NCBI RefSeq assembly: GCF_016592155.1
Contig: NZ_AP024237.1
Location: forward strand, 2,480,001-2,544,000
Length of the DNA stretch: 64,000 nt
Origin: Mycobacterium heckeshornense
Lineage (GTDB): Bacteria > Actinomycetota > Actinomycetes > Mycobacteriales > Mycobacteriaceae
Reading direction: 5' to 3'
Of the stretch, positions 1-11,578 are shown in pieces. The translations under genes were made by a program, and so were the position numbers. How positions within the stretch are numbered: the first letter of the stretch is position 1; every line of letters begins with the position of its first letter. The notes under the pieces were generated by a model. That model made no database searches. It worked only from the letters and a program-made list of their open reading frames with translations, and had not been told where the DNA came from.

Positions 1-22
1 CTGCCGCGCCTGCGGTGAGTGG

Positions 23-307
23 TTAGGCCCAGCTGGAGCCGACGGCGCTGTCGGTGCTGGCCATGTTGCTGCTGGCGGTTTGCACCTTTTGGCCGTGGGC
101 GTTGGCCTGCTCGTAGATCACCTGGAAGTTGCGGCCCAGCTCGGTGATGAACTGCTGGCACGCCGTCGACCCGGCGCCACCCCAAAAGTCACCGGCGGCC
201 AGCACGTCACGGATGATCGCCTGATGCTCGGCCTCCAACGCCGCCGCCTGCGCCCGAATCGTGGCACCGTGCGCGTCGACGTCGCCGAACTGATAGTTAA
301 TCGTCAT
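23..307 (-). CDS. esxN: ESAT-6-like protein EsxN (ESX-5 substrate)
   Basis: A 94-residue WXG100 protein with the turn motif W-G-G near residue 43 between two helices. The family forms a heterodimer with its partner CFP-10-like protein and is exported through the ESX-5 membrane channel. It lies 29 bp downstream of esxM on the same strand, the usual esxM-esxN order. The gene expected next (espG5) would lie beyond the left edge. Sequence start MTINYQFGDVDAHG is typical of the EsxN/I/L/O/V (Mtb9.9) group. Alternative paralogue names in that group cannot be excluded, but the position in ESX-5 supports esxN. Confidence 0.95.
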   Translation of the reverse strand: MTINYQFGDVDAHGATIRAQAAALEAEHQAIIRDVLAAGDFWGGAGSTACQQFITELGRNFQVIYEQANAHGQKVQTASSNMASTDSAVGSSWA

Positions 308-336
308 GGTCTAAGTCCTCCTAACGGCTCTGGTGG

Positions 337-633
337 CTAGCTGCTCAGGATCTGCTGGGACGCCTGCTCTTGGGCCTCGTAGTTGTTGGCGTCGCGGATC
401 AGCCCGTCCCGCACCCCATGCAGCATGTTGACGATGTTGCGAAACGCCTGATTCATCTGGCTCATGGTGTCGTAGGAGGTGGCCTGCGCAGACCCGCTCC
501 AGCCGGCACCGGCAATGTTGACCGACGACGCCCACATCTTGCGGGCCTCGTCCTCCACGGTCTGAGCGTGCACGTCGAAACGGCCCGCCATCGCCCGCAT
601 CTGGTCCGGATCGGTCATAAACCGAGTTGGCAT
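337..633 (-). CDS. esxM: ESAT-6-like protein EsxM (ESX-5 substrate)
   Basis: A 98-residue WXG100 protein of the QILSS group: it ends in QQILSS and has W-S-G near residue 46. The C-terminal tail contains Y-E-A-Q-E, matching the YxxxD/E export signal recognised by type VII systems. It is the partner of EsxN, encoded 29 bp upstream of it. It follows the PPE gene at 742-1956 by about 108 bp. Confidence 0.95.
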   Translation of the reverse strand: MPTRFMTDPDQMRAMAGRFDVHAQTVEDEARKMWASSVNIAGAGWSGSAQATSYDTMSQMNQAFRNIVNMLHGVRDGLIRDANNYEAQEQASQQILSS

Positions 634-741
634 CTGATATCTCCTTAGCTCGAAATCAGCTGGCTGTGATGGATGTGGTGGCCGGACGGGCTACGTGATG
701 GCGTAACCGCCGGCCCGGAAATACACGGCTGGCCCCCTTTC

Positions 742-1956
742 CTAACCGGCGTAGACCGGGCGTTGCACCACGGTGGGACGGACATCGAATCGTGGCGTAG
801 ACGCCACCGGAGTAGGCCCGCTGCGGCCGGCCAGCGGTGCCAGCGGGGCACCGAGCATGCTTCCCGGGTTGGTGGAGCCGACGGCCGGGGCGGCGGCGCT
901 GGCGGTGCTGGCCGGCAACGATGAGGCGACCGGATTGAACGCCGGAGCGGCCGACGCCCAGCTCTGCGGCACCGACAGCACGCCGACCGATGTGGCCCGG
1001 CCCAGGCCCGCCGTGACCGCGGCGCCGCCGAGGCCGGGTGAGGCCAGCGCGCCGGAGCCGCTGCCCAGCGCGGAGCCCACGGCCTGGAAGTTGCCGAACA
1101 TGCTCACCGCGGGAGTCACCGACCGCATCAGCGAGCCGGCCGAGCCGAGCATCGATGCGCCCGACGCGCCCAGCGACGCCGACGAGCCCGCCCCGGAGGA
1201 GGCCAACCCGGCGCCGGAGGTCAACGCCGTGGACGACGTCGTCAGACCCGTCAACGTCGACAGTGGCGGCGTGCCCGACGAGGACGACGACGCGGCCAGC
1301 GGCGCGGATGTCGTGGCGCTCAGTGGCATTGACGTCGTCGATGCCAGCGGCGACACGGTTTGCGCACTGGTGCCCGCCCCGGTGCCGGCGGCCTGCGCAA
1401 CCGCTCCGGCCTGCAAGGCAGCTGCGCCTTCAGTGGTGGTCGGCGTCGGCGGGACGAACGGCGTGAGTGTCGAGGCGGCCTGTGACGCACCGGCATAGCC
1501 GTACATGGCCGCGGCATCCTGCGCCCACATCTCCATGTAGTGGGCTTCGGTGGCCATGATCGCCGGCGTGTTCTGGCCGAAGAAGTTGGTCGCGATCAGC
1601 ATCATCAGCAGCGCGCGGTTGGCCGCGATGACCGGCGGGGGCACGGTCATCGCGAACGCCGCTTCGTAGGCGGCCACGGCCGCCTTGGCCTGGGTGGCGG
1701 TCTGCTCGGCCTGGGCCGCGGTGGCGCTAATCCACGACACGTACGGCGCGGCCGCGGCCGCCATCGATGCCGATGACGGCCCGGTCCAACCGCTGGTCAG
1801 TGTCGCGATCGTAGAGCCGTACGACGACGCCGTCGCATACAGCTCCGAGGCCAGTGCGTCCCAAGCCGCCGCGGCGGCCAGCATCGGCCCCGATCCCGGA
1901 CCGGCGTACATCCGCCCGGAGTTGATCTCCGGCGGCAACAGCCCGAAATCCAACAT
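742..1956 (-). CDS. PPE family protein, PPE-SVP subfamily (PPE27 position)
   Basis: 404 residues. The N-terminal PPE domain (about 1-170) begins [17 protein letters not shown], with a W-T-G turn near residue 58 and the conserved NFFGQN segment. It is followed by a low-complexity Ser/Thr/Ala/Gly region. Near residue 330 there is the G-x-x-S-V-P-x-x-W signature of the SVP subfamily. PPE proteins pair with a PE partner and EspG5 and are exported by ESX-5. The PE gene lies 24 bp upstream and esxM lies downstream, matching the PE19-PPE27-esxM neighbourhood of ESX-5. Confidence 0.93.
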   Translation of the reverse strand: MLDFGLLPPEINSGRMYAGPGSGPMLAAAAAWDALASELYATASSYGSTIATLTSGWTGPSSASMAAAAAPYVSWISATAAQAEQTATQAKAAVAAYEAAFAMTVPPPVIAANRALLMMLIATNFFGQNTPAIMATEAHYMEMWAQDAAAMYGYAGASQAASTLTPFVPPTPTTTEGAAALQAGAVAQAAGTGAGTSAQTVSPLASTTSMPLSATTSAPLAASSSSSGTPPLSTLTGLTTSSTALTSGAGLASSGAGSSASLGASGASMLGSAGSLMRSVTPAVSMFGNFQAVGSALGSGSGALASPGLGGAAVTAGLGRATSVGVLSVPQSWASAAPAFNPVASSLPASTASAAAPAVGSTNPGSMLGAPLAPLAGRSGPTPVASTPRFDVRPTVVQRPVYAG

Positions 1957-1980
1957 CGAGATAAGCCCCCGCCAGACCCG

Positions 1981-2280
1981 CTACTGGGCCGCGATCGCGT
2001 TGGCGGCCTCGGTGGCCGCGTACGACCCCGCGCTGGTCGTCAAGGTGTTGACGAACATCTCGTGAATCGCCGCGGCCTGCGCGCTGACCGCCTGGTACAT
2101 CTGGGCGTGCGCGACGAACTGCGCAGCCGTCAGCGCCGACACTTCGTCTGCGGCCGCCGGAACCACCCCCGTTGTCGGAGCGGCCGCAGCCGCGTTCTGG
2201 GCGCTCATTGCCGAACCGATGCCCTGCAGGTTGGCGGCGGCTGCCGTCAACGCTTCGGGCTGTGTAGTCACGAACGACAT
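1981..2280 (-). CDS. PE family protein (PE19-like)
   Basis: 99 residues, a pure PE domain with no C-terminal extension, starting [15 protein letters not shown]. The ATG at 2280 is preceded by a strong AAGGAAG ribosome-binding site, so a longer in-frame reading to 2400 is rejected. Near the C-terminus Y-A-A-T-E matches the YxxxD/E secretion motif. It forms a PE-PPE pair with the gene 24 bp downstream. It is nearly identical to the PE at 4960-5259, indicating duplication or gene conversion. Confidence 0.93.
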   Translation of the reverse strand: MSFVTTQPEALTAAAANLQGIGSAMSAQNAAAAAPTTGVVPAAADEVSALTAAQFVAHAQMYQAVSAQAAAIHEMFVNTLTTSAGSYAATEAANAIAAQ

Positions 2281-2616
2281 GTAGCTTCCTTCCCCTCGAT
2301 AGCTAAAGAGCAATCGCTCCGTGCATGAGCGTAAAGGCCGCGGAGGTGCTGTGTCGCCTTGGACGGCGGGTGTTCGAAAGTGTTCACCCGGCAGCAACAA
2401 GTGTTCACCTTAAGCAACAATCCGGTAACAAGTTGACGGCATCGCGGCGTTCCGGCAGGTCTTTCCGAGAACGTTTCGTGAAGAGCCCTCGTATCCGGGA
2501 TTGCCTGCGCTGTCGAATCAACTAAAAATCAGCGGGCGACAAATTCGCGGCTTCACGATGTCGCCTTGGCCCGCGACCGGTGGTCTGCGGCGAGGCTGGT
2601 CGGGTAGAAGGGTTTG
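2281..2616. promoter_or_regulatory. Divergent promoter region between PE and methyltransferase
   Basis: 336 bp without a credible gene. It is the shared upstream region of the minus-strand PE (start 2280) and the plus-strand methyltransferase (start 2617). It contains two TGTTCACC boxes, at 2381-2388 and 2402-2409, related to TGTTCATCCG boxes upstream of two other PE/PPE units (see 5397-5416 and 8796-8818). ORFs here lack family resemblance. Exact -35/-10 elements cannot be fixed by eye. Confidence 0.45.
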
Positions 2617-3708
2617 ATGGAAAATCCGGCACGCGGATCAACGGATTCGTCGCCGCTGCGAGAAGCGATGGCTCGGCGGTTGCGCCGCCGCGCGGTGGCC
2701 ATGGGCCAGATCACGCTGCCGGCGGTTCCCAGCATGCTCGACGAGTACGTCACGATGTGCGACAACATCTTCACCGGCCTTGGAGTACGGTTTTCGGCGG
2801 AGCAGTTTGCTCAGCTGAGGGGCGTGCTGGCAGACCAGTTGGCCGAGGCCTACGCGGCTTCGTCGCGTTCGAACATCGTCATCTCATTCCACGCTCCGGT
2901 CGGCACAACGTTGAACTACCGTGTCAAAGCCGAATGGTCCACCCTCGGTAGCGCTTACGATCAGTGGTTAGCGATTCGCGAGCCGCCTCTGTTCGGCACC
3001 AAGCCGGACGCGCGTGTTTGGGTGCTGGCCGGCGAAACAGCCGATCCCACAACCTATCCGGTGCTTGATGTGGGCGCGGGAACCGGACGCAACGCCTTGG
3101 CCCTGGCACGACGCGGCCATCCGGTCGACGCTATCGAGCTGTCCCCCAAGTTCGCACACATCATTCGGTCGGAAGCCGAACGGGACGCACTGGATGTGCG
3201 CGTGATCGAGCGCGACGTCTTTGCCACGATGGATGGTCTTCGCACCGACTACCAGCTGGTTGTGGTCTCCGAGGTGGTGCCCGACTTCCGGACGACACAA
3301 CAGCTGCGGTCCCTGTTTGAACTCGCCGCCCATTGCCTGGCACCCGCAGGTCGGTTGGTGTTCAACGCGTTTCTGCCCCGCGGGAGCTACATCCCGGACG
3401 ACGCTGCGCGTGAGCTTGGCCAGCAGTGCAATACCATGATCTTTACCCGCGAGGAGATGGCGAGTGCGGCGGCCCGGCTGCCTTTAGAACTGGTTGCCGA
3501 CGACCCTGTCTGCGAATATGAGAAAACCCACCTGCCCGAGGGCGCTTGGCCCCCCACGGGTTGGTACGCCAATTGGGCCAGTGGCCTCGATGTGTTCGAC
3601 GTCGACCGCGACGACTCTCCGATCGAGTTGCGCTGGCTTGTCTACCGGAAGGCGTCGGGCGCGTTCGCGGATATTCCGGTTATCCGGCGAACGGTGGACG
3701 CGCCATGA
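2617..3708 (+). CDS. Class I SAM-dependent methyltransferase inside the ESX-5 PE/PPE cluster
   Basis: 363 residues. A Rossmann methyltransferase core starts near residue 148 with motif [12 protein letters not shown], followed by an acidic motif II (A-I-E-L-S). A hydrophobic strand V-V-V-S-E-V-V-P in the motif IV position and a post-motif strand follow. The first ~140 residues are a family-specific extension. The ATG at 2617 has GAAGGG four bases upstream; TTG at 2614 is an alternative. It is on the opposite strand to all surrounding PE/PPE genes, and its last 29 bp overlap the end of the convergent PPE gene. The substrate is unknown; the core resembles TehB/Methyltransf_25-like enzymes. It is not part of the standard ESX-5 gene set. 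Confidence 0.85.
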   Translation: MENPARGSTDSSPLREAMARRLRRRAVAMGQITLPAVPSMLDEYVTMCDNIFTGLGVRFSAEQFAQLRGVLADQLAEAYAASSRSNIVISFHAPVGTTLNYRVKAEWSTLGSAYDQWLAIREPPLFGTKPDARVWVLAGETADPTTYPVLDVGAGTGRNALALARRGHPVDAIELSPKFAHIIRSEAERDALDVRVIERDVFATMDGLRTDYQLVVVSEVVPDFRTTQQLRSLFELAAHCLAPAGRLVFNAFLPRGSYIPDDAARELGQQCNTMIFTREEMASAAARLPLELVADDPVCEYEKTHLPEGAWPPTGWYANWASGLDVFDVDRDDSPIELRWLVYRKASGAFADIPVIRRTVDAP

Positions 3709-4948
3709 CAGTCGGCTTGAAACCGTACCGTGGACCGGCACCCGCCGCGCCGTGACCCACCCCGGCCAGCGGCATCCCACCCAGCAGGTTTCCGGCACCA
3801 CCGGTCTCCGGGGCGGCGCTGACGCTGCTGATGGGCAGTGGTGACGCCGGCTTGGCCAACGGGGCCCCACCGACCCAGGAGGGCGGCACCGTCAGCCCCC
3901 CGACAGCGCCTGCGTTGCCCAAACCGGCCGACACGGGCGCTCCCCCTGCGACGCCTCCGCTTGCGCCGCCACCCAGCATGCCGCCGAGGGCACCCAGGCC
4001 GCCGCCAGCCTTCGCGGCGCCGCCAGCGGCTGCGGGCGCACTCCCACCGATCAAACCCAGGGTCTTGGCCATCTGCACCCCGGAGTTGCCCATACCGACG
4101 CTGAAGTACGGCAAACCCTCGGTGTTGTAGAAGAACCCCGCATACGGCGAATACGCGTTCACCAACGCGGAAAGCGAAGTTGGGGCGGTTGACCCGAAGA
4201 AGAACTGGTAAATCGGGTTGTTGAAAAGCGGGTCGGACGAGGACCAGAAATTAGAAATCAGGTCCGAGGGCGACGTCGACGCCGCGGGCGTCGCAAGATT
4301 CTGCAGCGAGGTCGGCGTCGCCGACAGTAATTGTTGCAGGACGTTCTGCGAACTCGTGGTGGATGCCGCGGAGCCGACAGCGTTGGAGACCGCGGCCGCC
4401 TGCATTGTCGACGCAGCCGGATCGGTGGTCTGCGCAGGCGACGCGAACGGCGTCACTTTGGTGGCGGCCGCCGACTGCCCGGCATAGGTGTACATTGCGG
4501 CGGCGTCCTGCGCCCACATTTGGCCATACTCGGCCTCGAGCTGCGCGATCGCCGGTGTGTTTTGCCCGAGGACGTTCGTCGCCACCAGCTGCGCGGTCTG
4601 CGCACGGTTGGCTGCGATCAGCGGCGGGGGCACCGTCGCGGCGAAAGCCTGCTCGTACGCCGCCGCGGCCGACCGAACCTGGTTGGCCGCCTGCTCGGCC
4701 TGCGCCGCCGTCGTGGTCATCCACGCCACATAGGGCGCGGCCGCATTAGCCATCGCCGTCGATGCCGGGCCCAGCCACTCCTCGCTGGCGAGCTGCGTCA
4801 CCACCGTCTCGTAACCGGTCGCAGCCGAATTCAGCTCGGCGGCAAGGCTGTTCCAGGCTGACGCGGCCGCCTGAAGCGACGCCGAACCAGGCCCGGCGTA
4901 CATGCGTGCGGAGTTGATCTCCGGCGGTAATGCCCCGAAGTCCAGCAC
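3680..4948 (-). CDS. PPE family protein (PPE26-like position)
   Basis: 422 residues. The N-terminal PPE domain begins [17 protein letters not shown] with W-L-G near residue 59. The middle region is Ala/Ser-rich, then aromatic ([14 protein letters not shown]), followed by a Gly/Ala-rich linker. The C-terminal part has L-T-V-P-P-S-W, a variant of the SVP signature. It lies 11 bp downstream of its PE partner. Its 3' end overlaps the end of the convergent methyltransferase by 29 bp. Likely ESX-5 substrate. Confidence 0.92.
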   Translation of the reverse strand: MLDFGALPPEINSARMYAGPGSASLQAAASAWNSLAAELNSAATGYETVVTQLASEEWLGPASTAMANAAAPYVAWMTTTAAQAEQAANQVRSAAAAYEQAFAATVPPPLIAANRAQTAQLVATNVLGQNTPAIAQLEAEYGQMWAQDAAAMYTYAGQSAAATKVTPFASPAQTTDPAASTMQAAAVSNAVGSAASTTSSQNVLQQLLSATPTSLQNLATPAASTSPSDLISNFWSSSDPLFNNPIYQFFFGSTAPTSLSALVNAYSPYAGFFYNTEGLPYFSVGMGNSGVQMAKTLGLIGGSAPAAAGGAAKAGGGLGALGGMLGGGASGGVAGGAPVSAGLGNAGAVGGLTVPPSWVGGAPLAKPASPLPISSVSAAPETGGAGNLLGGMPLAGVGHGAAGAGPRYGFKPTVMARPPFAG

Positions 4949-4959
4949 CAGTTCTCTCC

Positions 4960-5259
4960 TTAACCGGCCGCGATCGCGTTGGCGGCCTCAGTGGCCGCAT
5001 ACGACGCGGCGCTGGTCGCGAGTGTGTTGACGAACATCTCGTGAATCGCCGCAGCCTGAGCGCTGACCGCCTGGTACAGCTGCCCGTGGGCGACGAACTG
5101 CGCGGCGGTCAGGGCCGACACCTCGTCGGCGGCCGCGGGCACAACCCCCGTCGTGGGAGCCGCGGCAGCCGCGTTCTGGGCCGAGACCGTCGAGCCGATA
5201 CCGGACAGGGTGCCGGCCGCCGCCGTCAACGCTTCGGGCTGCGTGGTCACGAACGACAT
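4960..5259 (-). CDS. PE family protein (PE18-like)
   Basis: 99-residue PE domain starting [20 protein letters not shown]. The ATG at 5259 is preceded by GGAGGAAA, which decides the start over the upstream in-frame codon at 5289. Y-A-A-T-E near the C-terminus fits the type VII YxxxD/E signal. It is the first gene of a PE-PPE pair. A second nearly identical PE lies at 1981-2280. Confidence 0.93.
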   Translation of the reverse strand: MSFVTTQPEALTAAAGTLSGIGSTVSAQNAAAAAPTTGVVPAAADEVSALTAAQFVAHGQLYQAVSAQAAAIHEMFVNTLATSAASYAATEAANAIAAG

Positions 5260-5575
5260 CGGGTTTCCTCCTGAATAAGCGTTAACCACCAGTCACCAAG
5301 GCGGTTTCGATACAGAGAGTAAATGGCCACGGCACCGCGACGCGCGAGCAGCGCCAAGTGTTCATTACCGATTGATTAGTATTCATCCGCGGGTATCAAC
5401 TGTTCATCCGCAGTTGGGTTGGGCTCTGGTGACAGCGCCACCTGGAAGAACACCCGTATGTGGTGGCAGTCCGGGCGTGACGGCTGCCGCGCTGTGCGCA
5501 CTCCAACCTCCCCGGGTCGGATAAAAATCTCGTCGCGGATAAAGGCTCAACGGACCGGGCCTACGCCGGACGCCC
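5260..5575. promoter_or_regulatory. Upstream region of PE-PPE pair, no gene
   Basis: 316 bp between the PE start at 5259 and the preceding PPE stop at 5576. ORFs are shadows without family resemblance. It contains TGTTCATTACCG at 5359 onward, ATTCATCCG at about 5381, and the inverted repeat at 5397-5416, all built on a common TTCAYC core. Probably promoter and regulatory DNA for the PE-PPE pair. Confidence 0.4.
5397..5416. promoter_or_regulatory. Inverted repeat CAACTG-N8-CAGTTG, candidate operator
   Basis: Perfect 6-bp inverted repeat around TTCATCCG, about 140 bp upstream of the PE start at 5259. Bases 5401-5420 recur identically at 8803-8822, upstream of a different PPE transcription unit. 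Duplication of the PE/PPE upstream DNA could also explain the identity. Confidence 0.4.
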
Positions 5576-6772
5576 TCAGCCAGCCGCTGGTGGCCGCGGC
5601 ATCACCGAGTGACGGAACCCGTAGCGGTGGACAAAACCGCCGGCGGCACGCTGGCCCAGCCCTGCCGCGGTCAGGGGGATTCCACGCAGCACACCGCTCG
5701 CAGGTACGCCGGGGTGGATGTGCGTATTGGACCAGCCTGATGCGAGGAAACTTTCGGGCTGGGGTGTCGCCGTCGCCCAACTCGGCGGCACCGTCAACCG
5801 CCCGACCGTGCCTGCACGCCCCGCGCTGGCAGACACCGACCCGGGCCCGCCCCAATTGCCCAAGCCGCCGAGCCCGGCGAATTGCGGTGTGGGATACCAG
5901 GCACCGCCGACCCCGGCCGTTGTCCCGCCGGGTCCGGATGTCAGCTGTTGCGCTATTCCCATGCCGAAACTGCCGAGGCCGGTGTAGAAGTACGGCGTGA
6001 TACCGAACGACTGTTTGAGTATCGTCGTCAGGTTGCTGGTCGTCAGGCCGAGACCCCAGGCGCCCTGACCCGGGTTCAGACCGCCCAGCAGCGACGAGGT
6101 GGTTGTCGATGCGGACGCCGCCGACGACAGGTGCTGCAGCACTTGGGGCACGGAAAGCGCGGACGGCGACTGAGCGGTCGCGGTCGAAGCCAGTGTGCCG
6201 GCGGCTTTGATAACTGCCGTGGCCTGAGCGGCTGAACCGGCCGGATGGGTTGTTGTCGGCGGCGGGGAAAACGGTGTCACCGCCGACGCCGCCGACGACG
6301 CGCCGGCATATCCGTACATGGCCGCGGCGTCCTGGGCCCACATCTCGCCGTACTGAGCTTCGGTAGCCGCAATCGCGGGACTGTTTTGACCGAAGAAATT
6401 TGTCGCCGCCAGCGCCTGCAGCTGGGCACGGTTAGCGGCGATTACCGGCGGGGGGACGGTAGCCGCTAATGCGGCCTCGTAGGCGGCCACAGCGGCCTTC
6501 GCGTGCGCCGCCGATTCCTCAGCCTGACCGGCGGTTGTGTCCAGCCACGTCACATAGGGTGCAGCGGCGGCGGCCATCGACGCCGACGCCTCGCCGAGCC
6601 ACGATACGCTCGTCAGCCCTGCAATGGCTGCAGAGTAAGACGCCGCCGCTGACCGCAACTCGACGGCAAGCCTGTCCCAGGCCACCGCGGCCTCCAGCAT
6701 CGAGCCCGGCCCCGGACCCGAATACATTCGGCCCGAGTTGATCTCCGGCGGCAACAACCCGAAATCCAGCAA
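5576..6772 (-). CDS. PPE family protein, PPE-SVP-like (PPE25/26-like)
   Basis: 398 residues from a TTG at 6772 ([13 protein letters not shown]), preceded by GAAGGGG at a good distance. The longer reading from 6817 has no support. PPE domain about 1-175 with NFFGQN and [16 protein letters not shown], then a central domain, L-T-V-P-P-S-W near residue 310 and a C-terminal [13 protein letters not shown] tail. Clear paralogue of the PPE at 7372-8586, with the same C-terminal tail. Likely ESX-5 substrate. Confidence 0.9.
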   Translation of the reverse strand: MLDFGLLPPEINSGRMYSGPGPGSMLEAAVAWDRLAVELRSAAASYSAAIAGLTSVSWLGEASASMAAAAAPYVTWLDTTAGQAEESAAHAKAAVAAYEAALAATVPPPVIAANRAQLQALAATNFFGQNSPAIAATEAQYGEMWAQDAAAMYGYAGASSAASAVTPFSPPPTTTHPAGSAAQATAVIKAAGTLASTATAQSPSALSVPQVLQHLSSAASASTTTSSLLGGLNPGQGAWGLGLTTSNLTTILKQSFGITPYFYTGLGSFGMGIAQQLTSGPGGTTAGVGGAWYPTPQFAGLGGLGNWGGPGSVSASAGRAGTVGRLTVPPSWATATPQPESFLASGWSNTHIHPGVPASGVLRGIPLTAAGLGQRAAGGFVHRYGFRHSVMPRPPAAG

Positions 6773-7371
6773 GCAACAACCCCTTCGTGGCCTCGAAATT
6801 CGCGTGGCGACCGCCACCGTGCGGATGGCCGTGAGCCGCTCAATACGCGTCGACGTTCTTCGCCGCTGTCAGCGACGACAACACTCGCCCGAGGGACCAC
6901 ACGCCGCGGTTATCGGTGCGTCGCAAAAGCTCGCCGGCGAGCCGACGCCCTGCCATTGCCGGGGCTGCGACGTTTTCGGCCGTATGGTCACCAACGAAAC
7001 CGCTTCCTTCTCGATGATGGCGCGTGTCTGGACATTAGCTGGCTGTGCCCGAATGCAGCAGTCACCGCCGTGCCATATCGCGGTCAGCGAACGGTTTTGC
7101 CGGCGCGGCAGCCCCTTGTCTCGCTCACGTCTGCCGGAGCCGCCCGATAATCGCGACATACTCGCGACCTGTGTAAACGATGCCTCGCGCTCGGTGCTCA
7201 ATATTCCGCGTGCTTGCGGCAGGCTGCGGTTTGGACGACGCTGCAGGGTTAAAAATCGTCGTGCGAATAAACCCGTCACCGTCGATCGCGATGACGCGCG
7301 CCCCCGCAGTGGCAGAACCGGCTAGCCAGCACTGCGCTAACACCGAAAACGTTTGTGGCGCAGGTTTATCG
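6773..7371. other. 599-bp intergenic stretch between two PPE genes
   Basis: No convincing gene. The longest ORF (6869-7279, minus) is Arg-rich, without a family signature or a clear ribosome-binding site. The region is less GC-rich than its neighbours and may hold the promoter of the downstream PPE. It could also be a relic of a deleted PE gene, but I could not recognise PE sequence in it. Confidence 0.4.
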
Positions 7372-8586
7372 TTACCCCGCGGAGGGTGGGCGCGGCATTA
7401 CCGCGTAACGAAACCCATAGCGATGGACAAAACCGCCCGCCGCGCGCCGACCGATGCCTGTCCCGGCCAACGGTATCCCCCGCAGCAGCCCACTTGCACC
7501 GGGATGAACATGCCCGCCAGCATGCGCACTCAGCAGGCCCGGGGCGGTCGCCTCCAGCGCCTGCGGGGTCGCGGCCGCCCAAGCCGGCGGCACCGATAAC
7601 CGCCCGATCGTGCCCGCTTGGCCGGCGCTGGCGGCCACCGACGCCGGCCCGCCCCAGCCACCCAAGCCGGCGAGGCCGGCGAATTGCGGCGTCGGGTACC
7701 AGGCCCCGCCCGCACCGGCCGTCGTTCCGGTTCCAAATGTCAGCTGCTGGGCCATCTGGACGAAAAATCCAATTACCCCCACACCGAAATACGCTTGCAA
7801 AGTCTGCTTGATGATGGCGTTGAGATTGCTGGTGGTGAGCCCGAGCCCCCACGCTCCCTGGCCCAAGTCCAACCCGCCCAGCAGCGAGGTATCCGTCGTT
7901 GACGCCGCAGATGCCGATGAGAGTTGCTGGAGCGCTTGGGGGACGGTAGCTGCTGACGTCAACTGCTGGGTCGCGGTCGTCGCCGTCGCCTGCGCTGCGG
8001 CCCCAGCCGGTGTGCCGCCGGCCTTGGTAACCGCGGCCGCTTGGTTGGCCAGGCCGGCCGCGTTGGTAGCCAGTGGCGGTGGGGTGAACGGTGTGACCGT
8101 CGAGGCGGCTGACGAGGCACCGGCATAGCCGTACATGGCCGCGGCGTCCTGGGCCCACATCTCGCCGTATTGGGCTTCGGTAGCCGCGATGGCCGGGCTG
8201 TTTTGACCGAAGAAGTTGGTCGCCACCAGCGCCTGCAGCTGGGCACGGTTAGCGGCGATCACCGGTGGCGGAACGGTGGCCGCAAACGCCGCCTCGTAAG
8301 CCGCCGCCGCCGCCTTGATGTGGCTGGCGGTCTCCTCGGCCTGTCCGGCGGTACTGCCCATCCAGGTGATGTAAGGCGCAGCCGCGGCGGCCATCGTCGC
8401 CGAGGATGGCCCCAGCCACGGGCCATTCGTCAGTTCCGAAACGGTCGACCCGTAGGACTGGGCCGCCGACCGCAACTCGGCGGCAAGACCATCCCAGGCC
8501 ACCGCGGCCTCCAGCAACGACTCCGGCCCCGGACCCGAATACATTCGGGCCGAGTTGATCTCCGGCGGTAACGCCCCGAAATCCAT
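7372..8586 (-). CDS. PPE family protein, PPE-SVP subfamily (PPE25 position)
   Basis: 404 residues beginning [16 protein letters not shown]. The ATG at 8586 gives the canonical PPE start and has AAGGAAAGG upstream; the GTG at 8592 would add only two residues. W-L-G near residue 57, NFFGQN, then L-S-V-P-P-A-W (SVP signature) and the tail [13 protein letters not shown]. It is the first PPE downstream of the ferredoxin gene, the PPE25 position in ESX-5. Highly similar over its whole length to the next PPE gene, indicating tandem duplication. Confidence 0.92.
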   Translation of the reverse strand: MDFGALPPEINSARMYSGPGPESLLEAAVAWDGLAAELRSAAQSYGSTVSELTNGPWLGPSSATMAAAAAPYITWMGSTAGQAEETASHIKAAAAAYEAAFAATVPPPVIAANRAQLQALVATNFFGQNSPAIAATEAQYGEMWAQDAAAMYGYAGASSAASTVTPFTPPPLATNAAGLANQAAAVTKAGGTPAGAAAQATATTATQQLTSAATVPQALQQLSSASAASTTDTSLLGGLDLGQGAWGLGLTTSNLNAIIKQTLQAYFGVGVIGFFVQMAQQLTFGTGTTAGAGGAWYPTPQFAGLAGLGGWGGPASVAASAGQAGTIGRLSVPPAWAAATPQALEATAPGLLSAHAGGHVHPGASGLLRGIPLAGTGIGRRAAGGFVHRYGFRYAVMPRPPSAG

Positions 8587-8795
8587 CGACACCTTTCCTT
8601 AGCCGACCGTGTCTGGCGCTCAGCAACCGACGATGGCGGGCAACGGGTTCTCAGGTTGTGTGGTCAGCACGAAATGCGCTCTCTCGTCTCGATAACCTTC
8701 CGCGAACGGCCTTGGGGCAACGGCTCGCTCGGTCGTGAGACTAGATGAGCCATCCCGGGACACGCCGTCAGCGACGCCAACAATTCATTCCCGGC

Positions 8796-8818
8796 CAACT
8801 GCTGTTCATCCGCAGTTG
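8796..8818. promoter_or_regulatory. Second copy of the CAACTG...CAGTTG inverted repeat
   Basis: CAACTGC-N9-GCAGTTG, a perfect 7-bp inverted repeat about 210 bp upstream of the PPE start at 8586 and just after the ferredoxin stop codon. Its core (8803-8822) is identical over 20 bases to 5401-5420. The arm spacing differs by three bases between the two copies. Confidence 0.4.
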
Positions 8819-8845
8819 GGTTAAAAGATTGTTTGTAATATGCCG

Positions 8846-9079
<234 letters not shown>

Positions 9080-9109
9080 TCAGCCGCCAAGAACTGTCGA
9101 GCAGTCTAA

Positions 9110-10378
<1,269 letters not shown>

Positions 10379-10395
10379 TCGCACTTTGCGTAGGC

Positions 10396-11565
10396 TCAGC
10401 CGAAGCGTCCGCGGCGTGCAGCGTCTTCCAACAGATCGGCGGCGCTCGCCACGCTCTGGGCCGACTTTGTCATCTGATCCGCAACCTGACCCGCTCGAGT
10501 GATGTATTGCGGAGCCAACACCGAGCTTAAATCCTCAACCAGCGACTCCAGAGTTACAGTCGAAAACTGGCGGCTGCAACCGACTTTTAGTCGCTCGACT
10601 GCGGCTGCCCAGATCGGCTGATCAAGCCAAAACCACAGGATCAACGCGGGAATTCCGGCTCGTAGAGCCGCAGCCGTAGTCCCAGCGCCACCATGGTGGA
10701 CGACCGCGCGACAGGCTGGAAAGACTACCGCGTGATTTACCGCGTCCACAACTTTGACGCAGTCGGACAACGGTATCGTGCTGAAGTCGTTTGCACCGGA
10801 ACAGATCAATGCGCGCTCACCTAACTGCGTGCAAGCCGCGCTGATCATGGCGACGGTCTCCGTGGGCGATGTGATCGGCGTGCTGCCGAAACCGAAGTAA
10901 ATCGGCGGTCTGCCCGCGGTGATCCACGACAAGACCTCGTCGTCGGCGGCCGTGGCCAACTCCAGCGTCAACGCCCCGACAAACGGCCGCCAGTTAGCAT
11001 CTTCCGCCCATCCTGCAGCCAGGCCCGGCAAGCACAATTCGTCATAAGCCTGGATCTCCAGCGACCTTGACGATCCGCTGACCTCGGCCAACCCGAGTGC
11101 GCGGCGGTGGGCGTCTTCGGCTTCCTTTACGATGCGCGAATGCAGCGCTCCGACCGGTAAAACCGGCGGGAAAAAATGCAATGCAGCAACCGGAATACCG
11201 CAGTACTCGGCGACGTTGGCTGCGACCGGCTGCTCGTTCATGCCCGCCAATAACAGGTCGGCCCCCTGCGCCAGGGACATTAGCACCGTGCTTTTGTCCA
11301 TCCAGGCTTGGGTGACGCGCTCCACGACATCGGGCAGTGCGCTGATCGGGTTCGTAACACTGCGGACGAACGACTCGTCCTGCAGCAGCGCCTGCGAGTC
11401 GGGCCCGTAGGCGACTGCAGCAAGCCCGACCGACTCGACGAAGCCAAGCATGTTTGGCGAGACCGCGATGCGTACCTGGTGACCTCGCCGTACCAGTTCT
11501 CGACCGATGGCGGCGCAGGGCTCCACGTCGCCGCGACTTCCAAAACTCGCCACCACAAATCGCAT
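10396..11565 (-). CDS. GT1-family (MGT-like) glycosyltransferase, third of a tandem set
   Basis: 389 residues with a GT-B fold. The N-terminal Rossmann domain begins MRFVVASFGSRGDVEPCAA, the sterol-glucosyltransferase/MGT signature. The C-terminal donor-binding domain has V-V-H-H-G-G-A-G-T-T near residue 294, the UDP-glycosyltransferase motif. Such mycobacterial enzymes (Rv1524/Rv1526c, GPL rhamnosyl- and glucosyltransferases) glycosylate lipids or peptidolipids. It is the last gene of a head-to-tail run downstream of eccC5. Its N-terminus and HGGAGT region are closely related to the two upstream copies, so it arose by tandem duplication. Acceptor unknown. Confidence 0.9.
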   Translation of the reverse strand: MRFVVASFGSRGDVEPCAAIGRELVRRGHQVRIAVSPNMLGFVESVGLAAVAYGPDSQALLQDESFVRSVTNPISALPDVVERVTQAWMDKSTVLMSLAQGADLLLAGMNEQPVAANVAEYCGIPVAALHFFPPVLPVGALHSRIVKEAEDAHRRALGLAEVSGSSRSLEIQAYDELCLPGLAAGWAEDANWRPFVGALTLELATAADDEVLSWITAGRPPIYFGFGSTPITSPTETVAMISAACTQLGERALICSGANDFSTIPLSDCVKVVDAVNHAVVFPACRAVVHHGGAGTTAAALRAGIPALILWFWLDQPIWAAAVERLKVGCSRQFSTVTLESLVEDLSSVLAPQYITRAGQVADQMTKSAQSVASAADLLEDAARRGRFG

Positions 11566-11578
11566 CAGTCGGACCCGA

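Noticed and set aside
6869..7279. 136-codon minus-strand ORF between two PPE genes
   Set aside because: No domain, no ribosome-binding site, Arg-rich composition; no PE or PPE resemblance.
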